Shown: piece by piece, positions 57,403-64,000 of the stretch
How the letters are laid out: each line of letters opens with the position of its first letter
How positions within the stretch are numbered: position 1 is the first letter of the stretch
NCBI GenBank assembly: GCA_018398765.1
Contig: JAHBMJ010003822.1
Location: 1-64,000, forward strand
DNA length: 64,000 nucleotides
Source of the DNA: Chromera velia
Taxonomy: Eukaryota; Sar; Chromeraceae
Reading direction: 5' to 3'
The notes under the pieces: generated by a model
What the model was told of the DNA's origin: nothing
The model's database searches: none
The model's input: only the letters and a program-made list of their open reading frames with translations
Translations under genes and position numbers: made by a program

Positions 57403-60400
57403 TCACGCGCGGCTTGTGTGGAGCAATGCTTTCAAATCCTCCAGTTTGACAGGTTTCAACATGACTTTCTCCGCTCCTGCCCTCAGAAATTCCTCGCGGG
57501 CATTCTCCAGTGCGTCGCCGGTCACACCCACGATCGACGGCACGAGCTGCCGGTGGCCGTCGGGCCGCGTCACCCACCCTTCCGACTCTGAGGCTGTCAG
57601 AGAAGTGAAATGAGCGCAGATCTGTCGAACCGCCGCCGGTCCATCTACGCGTTCCATGTTCTTATCTGTCAGCACGACTCGGAAGGACTCCCCTTTCGAG
57701 ACAATCAAGTCGACTGCCTCGTCGCCGTCTTCAGCTGCGTTAACGCTAAAACCCAACCGTCTTACTGCTGCTGCACAGGCCATCAGACAGAAACGATCGT
57801 CATCCACAATCAGCACATCTGCAGTGACTTCAATATTCCGGGGGGCATCAGACGGTGTCAAACCGACAGGAGACAAGGCCGCACCAGAGGACAATGTGTT
57901 TGTGTCTGGTGGTGACCGAGTGGTTGCCGACAAGACGGCATTGCCGGGGTCTGCATGCTGCGCCTGAGGGTCACCCCGGAGCCCTACCACCTCAGACATA
58001 CGCCGGGAGGGTGCGATGGTCCCGCTACGGTCGGGAGGGGAGGAAGGGAAACGGTCCTGAGAGGATTCGCGACTCTTCGCTGAGGAAGAATCTGAACAAC
58101 CCGTGACCTGTCTATCTCTCACATCTCCCGGCTCTCTTTCTGCCGACTCTCTGCTATCTTCCTCTTCTTCTGCTTGTTCTTTGCCGTCAGCACCGAGAAG
58201 CGGAAGACGAATTTCAAAGAAAAAAGTGCTGCCGTGTCCCCTGCCCTTACTCTTCACCCCAATACGGCCTCCATCATGAGCCTCAACGAAACTCTTGCAG
58301 ATCACCAGACCCAGTCCAGTGCCCCCCCCGTTCTGCATCTCTCCAGGCCGCACCTGGCTGTAGGGTCGGAACAATTTGGCGATGTCCTCTTGACTCAACC
58401 CGGGGCCAGTGTCGGTTACCTCAAGCCTCATCATCACAGCGGAAAGGGGATTTGGTTCTGGATCTCGCTCTTCTGAGACCGAGACGAGACTGCTCTCTTC
58501 TTCCTGTTTTCTCCTCCTTCCTTCCTCACGGTGTCTCTCAAGCTCTATCTGCCAGGCAGCATCCCACTGGCTTTTGCGGGATGGCGACAGACCTACAGAG
58601 TTCGGGACAGGGGCATGTGACGCTGTAACGGAGTCGGATTCAGCTGGCTGTGGGGGGAAAATTTGGTTTGTCCCCTCCGCTTCTGAGGTTGCCCCTTCCC
58701 CCCCATTGCTGTCCTTCACACTGCTGGAAACTTCCGAAATGATGCAACGGAGAGAGACGTTTCCTGTTTTGGTAAATTTCTTTGCGTTGCTGATAAAGTT
58801 TGACACCACTTGATCGAGACGTAAAAAGTCGGCAACACCGACGGGCCGCTCCACTAGCAGAGCCTTTGCCGTTGGGGAACATTCAAACGACCAACTGAAG
58901 GCGACTGCGCCTTCATTGACGGAAGGACCAACGGAACTCCTTGAGGTTTTAGATGGCCCCTCTGTATTTTTGGCTGCCAGTGTCTGTCGGACCCTTGCTA
59001 GGCCTCCATCTCCTCCCCCACTTCCCGGAGTCTCTCGGTCTGCTTCTGCTTTTGTTTTTGGTTTTTCTGCTGCTGCCTGAAGAGACTCTGCGGCCCTGTT
59101 TCCGAAGAGAGGTGCGGCCTGAGCAGCTACCTTGGAGACCCACTGGTGGACGTCTGCAGACCGAAAGACGAACTCGAAACCGCCTTGTTCCAGCTTCTTC
59201 AGCTGCACACAAGAGATGGGTACGTAGACCCCCACCAAACGTTGGAAGGACATGTACAGAGAGGGTGGGAAGAGAGGTCAAGCACCAAACAGAGAACAAG
59301 TGCAGAGAACGGGGGAACAGCAAGAGGGAGGGAGGGGATGAGTGGGGGGGGATGGAGAGAATGAGGGAGGGAGTTCGGGAGGCAAAAATCAGGAAAGCAA
59401 GCCAGCCAGAAAGACAGAAAGAAGCAAGGAAGGAAGGAAGGACGGAAAAAAGAAAGACGAGACGCAGTAAGCATGCACAACTGCAGGAAAAAGCAGATAT
59501 TAACGAGACGCATAAGCAAAACAGCGTACCTGGAGAACGTCATCGCAGACGCCCTTCATTTTGTCGAATTGGGCGGCGAGAAATCCGGTGAGCTGCTGGA
59601 GGCGGCCACACTTTTCACCGACTTCAGCATTCAACGGCTTGAGAGAAACTTCATTCTTGGTTTTTGCAACGCTTTGCAGCTCTCCGAGTGTGTCAAGATA
59701 TTCAACCACCAAGAGAGAGGCCCCGTAAAGCGGGTTTCTCATTTCATGCATGATGTAACTCACAAAGTTGTCGCGTCCTTTCTCCGTCTCTGCCCTCAAA
59801 GACATTTCCTTCTCTGCCTCTGCCAAAGTGAGTGAGGTCAGGGCCCTGAACATGGGAGTGTGTCCCATCGGTGAGAGTGCGAACACAACACAGAGGACGT
59901 ACATGGAGGTGACGCTCTGTGCATCCTCCCCGGAATACTTCTCAGCGATCTTCAGGGCTGTGGCGGCGCACCAGCATGCCGAGTCGAGCACATTGATGCA
60001 GCCGAAGTGAAAGTCGGAGAGGTGGAGAACTTGTATGAGTGGCTTTAAGACCATGGCTGCACAGACCATGCAGAAAAAAACAGTCGGTGAGTATATGAAT
60101 GTGTATGTGAATGAATGAATGGATGAATGAATGAACGAAGCCGGCCAGCGGGCAGTCAATCTTCAGACAAACCTTCTCCAGGCTCCCAGCTTTCAGTGAC
60201 GGGACTGCAGGCCGAAGATCGACTCAGACAAATCAATCGGCATGAGAAAGTATATGCACAAAGGTCAGACAATCGAGGCATGCCGTCTACTCATACCTGT
60301 GTATCCGACTCCACAGCAAAAAACAGGCAAATTCGGCGGGTCCCAGGCCCACTGCGCGGTTCTAAAGACGATGATCATACCAGAAAGGCAGTAGAATGTG

Positions 60401-61002
60401 ATGGCCTCGCTCGTCTGCAGTGAAAGCTGCTCCGTTTTTTTCTCTCTCCCCAACGCGCTGTTGAAACGAGACTGAAGGGCAGCAGGAGCCACCGCCATAC
60501 CGAAAATGTAGAGCGATAACAGAAGCAGAAAAAGAGTGGGCGTGTCACACAATCCAAGGCATCGCAGCAGTGTCAAGCTTGAGGCCATCAAGAGGGCGTA
60601 GGCTTTGATGCAGGGGGCCAGATGTTTCAGCTGCACGTAACAATGGCAACATGCATATATACGGGATACACCAGCAATACCTTTCTACAGGATTCTGCCA
60701 CCAGCCCATACACGCATACGTACCTGTTTGGCAAAGGACTTGCTTCGAAAAGCCTCCCCAAGAAACGTGGCGTCGCTGGTAGGCTTTGACTCTTCGTTCC
60801 CCTTGCTATCCCCCTCGACACCGAAGAATCGCCTGACCTCCGACAGCATGTTGGCAGAGTCTATATACATATATATCGTCAAGCTGATAGGGGCAGAAAG
60901 TACAGCGAAGATGTGGAACGCAGCTGCAGCAGCATTGGTTACCCTGGCACAGTGAACACAGTGAAGGACTTTTCTGCGGATTGCACTCTCAGGCGGTTTC
61001 AA
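57403..61002 (-). CDS. hybrid sensor histidine kinase with membrane N-terminus
   Basis: Four exons, 61002-60724, 60630-60297, 60056-59530 and 59202-57403, close in phase to 979 aa. Residues 1-270 hold several hydrophobic spans (FHIFAVLSAPISLTIYMYI, LFLLLLSLYIFGMAVAPAAL, ITFYCLSGMIIVF, MYVLCVVFALSPMG). The HisKA box is VSYIMHEMRNPLYGASLL with phospho-His at 308. The ATPase domain has N box DQVVSNFISNAKKFT, G1 DTGPGLS, F box LFRPYSQ and G2 GTGLGL. About 115 residues separate N box and G1, far more than usual, because of a charged insert. A receiver domain ends the protein: DVLIVDDDRF, acceptor Asp in VVLTDKNM, Thr in VGVTGDA, Lys in MLKPVK. It should sense at a membrane and pass phosphate from His to its own Asp. 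The ligand is unknown. Confidence 0.88.
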
Positions 61003-61365
61003 AATTCAAATTTCAAAGCCACGATCGACTGCATGCATGAAACTATGATGAAAGCCTGCAATCATGCATGCATGCATGCATGCAGGAGGATCGTCGGATT
61101 CGTGGAGCTGCGTGCATGCATGCATCCGAGCCGTTCCGAGATATATTCCTGCGTATATGCGCACGCTTTCAAAAAGGCTTCGAGCTTGTCCGAGCTATAT
61201 ATATATAATTGTGTAGCAGGAATGCATGGTTTTAACGCTTCATTGAACGTGCCTTGTGAACTTCTCCTCATGCAGCTCCATACATACATAGACAGCCAGG
61301 GAAATGGTAACAGATTTCAGCGTTTTTCACATTTGCGCACCTGCCTGCCTCTCCACGTCGCCGCA
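61003..61365. promoter_or_regulatory. divergent promoter region with TGCATGCA clusters
   Basis: This 363-bp space serves the histidine kinase (-) and the ankyrin gene (+). It contains tgcatgca words at about 61030, a cluster of five catg units at 61063-61083, and another at 61112-61125, plus tatatatatata at 61196-61207. A repeated palindrome this dense between two start codons suggests factor binding; the link to AP2-type factors is inference from relatives. Confidence 0.5.
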
Positions 61366-62669
61366 ATGGCAGAGAGAAACACACCTGTTGTTCCTGCCGT
61401 CTCGTACGCAGAGGAAGAAATAGAGCGGCTGGAGAGCACGCTTCTCAAAGCCGTTGCAGACATGCGTGAAAAACGTAAGCTTCTGGCAGCTATCAGGTCG
61501 CAGGCTGGACCACCCTCTCCTCCCCCATCAGCTTCTCTGAAAGAAGCCGCCGCCCTCTGGCGTTTGCGTGAGACCGTTGAAGGAGCGAGAAAAGAAATTT
61601 CGACTGACCTGAATGAGATCGTCGGTTGGAACTTTAAAATGGACATCGGTCCCCCGATGAAACGAAAGGTCGGTAATGTGCTCCGCTCCTTTCAGCCAGT
61701 GGCCGCTGAGACACTCCGTTTGGCTCTCGACGCTTTCACAGAGAGAGGCGAGAAGGATGATTTCGAGCTGCTCCTCTTCGTTGGAGCTCAAGTAGACGGG
61801 TTGAAGAACAAACCGCGCTGATGAGGGCGGTGGGTGGTGGGAACATGAAGGCAGTCAGAATGCTGGTTCGTGCAGGGGCAAGTCTGGATTTACGGAGCCT
61901 GTCCCTGTGTGGAGGCACAGCCCTTCACGTCGCCTGCCACTATCGGCAGACGGAAATAGCCAAGTTCCTCCTTGCCACAGGAACGAATGCGAACGCACAG
62001 ACAGCACTGGGCTTTCGGCCTCTTCATATTGCAGCTCAGTTGGGTCTCTTAGATCTCGTCGTGGCCCTTCTCTCCCGTGGTGCAGAGGTGAAGGCGAAGA
62101 CAGGCGCCAAGTCAACGGCTCTCCACCGTGCGTGTCTCTTTGGTGAGAGAGCAGTCGCTGAGCTGCTCCTTGATCGTGGAGCGGAAGTCGACGAGTGTGG
62201 CGAAAATGGCTTCTTGCCCCTCCACTGCACTGTCGTGCCTGCTCGGGAAGGCCTGACTGACCACTCGCACGTCGCCCAGCTGTTGCTCTCTCGAGGTGCC
62301 AATGTGAATGCAACTGATTTGGGTGGAAGAACAGTTCTGCACTCAGCAGCCTTCTGGGGCTCTGCGAAGGTTGCAAAGCTCCTTCTTGATGCAGGGGCCA
62401 ACATTCACTTGAGAGACAATTGCACCAGCACAGCACTGCACTGCACCGCCTTCCGCACTCCGCCGATGGACCGAGTAGGTGTGGACCACCAGAGCAAACT
62501 GCACATCGCTCAGATGCTCGTCTCGAGGGGCATCGACGTCAAGGCACTCAACAATGAAGGGGCCACAGCTCTTGCAACTGCAGAGACAGATTTGCCCCCC
62601 GACGCTCCTCTCCGCACTTTTCTTTCCGGCGTGGCCTCCGACAGGCAGCCGGTTTGCGTGGTACAATGA
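61366..62669 (+). CDS. ankyrin-repeat protein interrupted by one frameshift
   Basis: The first frame starts at ATG 61366 (MAERNTPVVPAVSYAEEEIE). It has a coiled-coil-like segment (IERLESTLLKAVADMREKRK), then DDFELLLFVGAQVDGLKN, the end of an ankyrin repeat. It stops at 61819-61821. The next frame, open upstream as EEQTALMRAVGGGNMKAVRM, continues the same repeat and carries about seven more, such as TALHVACHYRQTEIAKFLL, PLHIAAQLGLLDLVVALL, TALHRACLFGERAVAELLL and TVLHSAAFWGSAKVAKLLL. It ends VCVVQ at 62669. The register fits one missing base in the aacaaaccg region near 61807-61814. So this is either one gene with an assembly/sequencing indel or a damaged gene. Ankyrin arrays bind partner proteins; the partner is unknown. 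Confidence 0.78.
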
Positions 62670-63072
62670 TTCAACATGCATGTGCTGACTTGTTGATTGC
62701 TTGACTTTGTTTGTGCAAGACTTGTAGAGCCTGTCTGAAATCGGTGGATCAATCGACGAGGCTTGCGAGAAAGTTCAACACGGATGAAAGTCTTGGAGTG
62801 TGCACCAATAATTTACGAATGCGTGGATGCCATGGTTACGGCTGTGAGCTTAAAGCTTAGGTGTAGTGTGCGGTCAGAATTAGACAGAAGCCGGAGCCTT
62901 CCTTCTCCTTCCGCAGCTTCATTTATTTTCCTGTCGTCTGTCTCTGTTCTGCCTTAGCTCTTGTGTGTATGCAGGTGTGATTTGCGCTTTTGCTCGCTCG
63001 TTTCTTCGTTCGTCCCTTCGCCTCAGGCCCTCCCCCCCCCCCCCCCCNCTCCTCTGTGTGCGTGTGTGTATA

Positions 63073-63110
<38 letters not shown>

Positions 63111-64000
63111 CGTGCGTGTGGTTTCCTGTCTGTCAGTCTGACTGTCCATCCTGCCTGCCAACTGTGTATACTTGAAAAGAAAACAGGAGGAAAAAGACAG
63201 ATGAAGGCTTTCCGTCCGTCCGTCCGTCCGTCCGTCCGTCCCTCCGTCCGTCTGTCTGTCTGTCTGTCTGGCTGTTTTTAGAAGTTTGTTTGTAGCTAGG
63301 TTTATAAATATTTCGGCCTGTTGACTAGCCTATTAAACGCTGTCAGAGCGGCTCTTTCATGCAGGCTGGCTAGTCTAGTGGTCAGCAGGTACTAGCAGTC
63401 TAATAGCAAGCTGGTTTAATTCTGTTTTTACCTTTACGTATTCATGAAGTTGTTTTACTTATTTGTTGAACGTTACACTAGGATATGATACTATAATGAT
63501 AGGATAGGATTAATGTTTGAAGGATTGTATACTTACTAGCTGGCACTGCCTGGCCGGCAGTACGTATCGATCAATAAAGCTGAATTCATTAGTAATTTCT
63601 AAATTTCAATTTAACATTTTTGGACCGAATATCTAGATGCAATTTGCCAGGCAATTTGTCAGTAACTTGAATGAATTAAATTATAAAATGATAAACTTCA
63701 GATACAGCTGTTAATTAAGAATATTAAATCAAAATTAAATTATTATTTAGCTACTGCTATACAGTCAAATATGCAGGTGGCTTTAATACTTCGCTTCAAA
63801 TACAAAAAAAAATTTAAGGAAAAAACTTTGAGTCTTTGAAGAATAAAGATTTGAGTAAAGATTTATAATTATAAATTCAATATATAGGATCACTACTATA
63901 GAATTAATCAATAAAATATGGATTCATTGTGGATTGAAGTAGTTGAATATTATGAACAAAAGCTAGATCACTAGCTAGATCAGTATCAAATATATAATAA
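62670..64000. other. 3' spacer with microsatellites, then AT-rich sequence
   Basis: No gene supported. It holds a poly-C run with an N at 63048, (GT)n at 63056-63119, (CCGT/CTGT)n at 63213-63270, and AT-rich sequence from about 63290 to the end. Confidence 0.55.

Noticed and set aside
1-64000. tRNA and rRNA genes
   Set aside because: I looked for cloverleaf-like B-box words (ggttcgaat) and rRNA blocks by eye and found none that fold; a tRNAscan-SE run would settle it.

Overview
The window looks like nuclear DNA of an intron-rich alveolate alga with a secondary red plastid, most probably a chromerid such as Chromera velia (inference). Three things support this. One gene has a bipartite plastid leader with an ASA|F cleavage motif on a protein carrying two light-harvesting-type helices. 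Genes are split into many exons with GT-AG introns. Long tetranucleotide arrays fill introns and spacers. GC-balanced genic blocks alternate with AT-rich spacers. There are no bacterial-style operons.

Layout. 1-316 is the 3' end of a truncated gene. 653-2006 (-) is an unrecognised gene, and 2372-2863 (+) a decayed copia-type RNase H remnant. 2864-10372 is a long stretch with no supported gene. 10373-13182 (-) encodes a plastid-targeted LHC-superfamily protein of about 500 aa whose first intron holds a purine-only tract and an assembly gap. 13961-21099 (+) is an intact 12-exon gene for a DNC..ENKN / GHTH protein (probably DUF7869 type). 22092-24890 holds broken, zinc-finger-bearing, mobile-element-like reading frames. 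24931-27512 is satellite DNA: 200-bp repeats, 190-bp repeats, then a GACT array with a 251-bp higher-order unit.

28187-34023 (+) encodes cyclase-associated protein (CAP). 34024-38215 is AT-rich and carries a large minisatellite. 38216-45245 (+) encodes a six-TM, SK-like potassium channel. 45681-46651 is a non-autonomous DNA transposon with terminal inverted repeats and an 8-bp target duplication. 47125-50678 (-) is a type II membrane glycosyltransferase, divergent from a BRCT/RGG-rich nuclear-type protein at 51522-54413 (+). Two weaker hypothetical genes lie at 54989-56279 (-). 57403-61002 (-) encodes a membrane hybrid histidine kinase, divergent from an ankyrin-repeat protein at 61366-62669 (+) that carries one frameshift. 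The window ends in AT-rich spacer.

The genes do not form one pathway. They cover plastid light harvesting, actin dynamics, ion transport, Golgi-type glycosylation, two-component signalling and a nuclear scaffold. Exon structures were built by hand from GT/AG signals, phase agreement and family similarity. Where all phases close in frame (LHC-like, DUF7869-like, glycosyltransferase, BRCT, histidine kinase) the models are strong; the CAP N-terminus, the channel's first exon and the 653-2006 gene remain partly unresolved.
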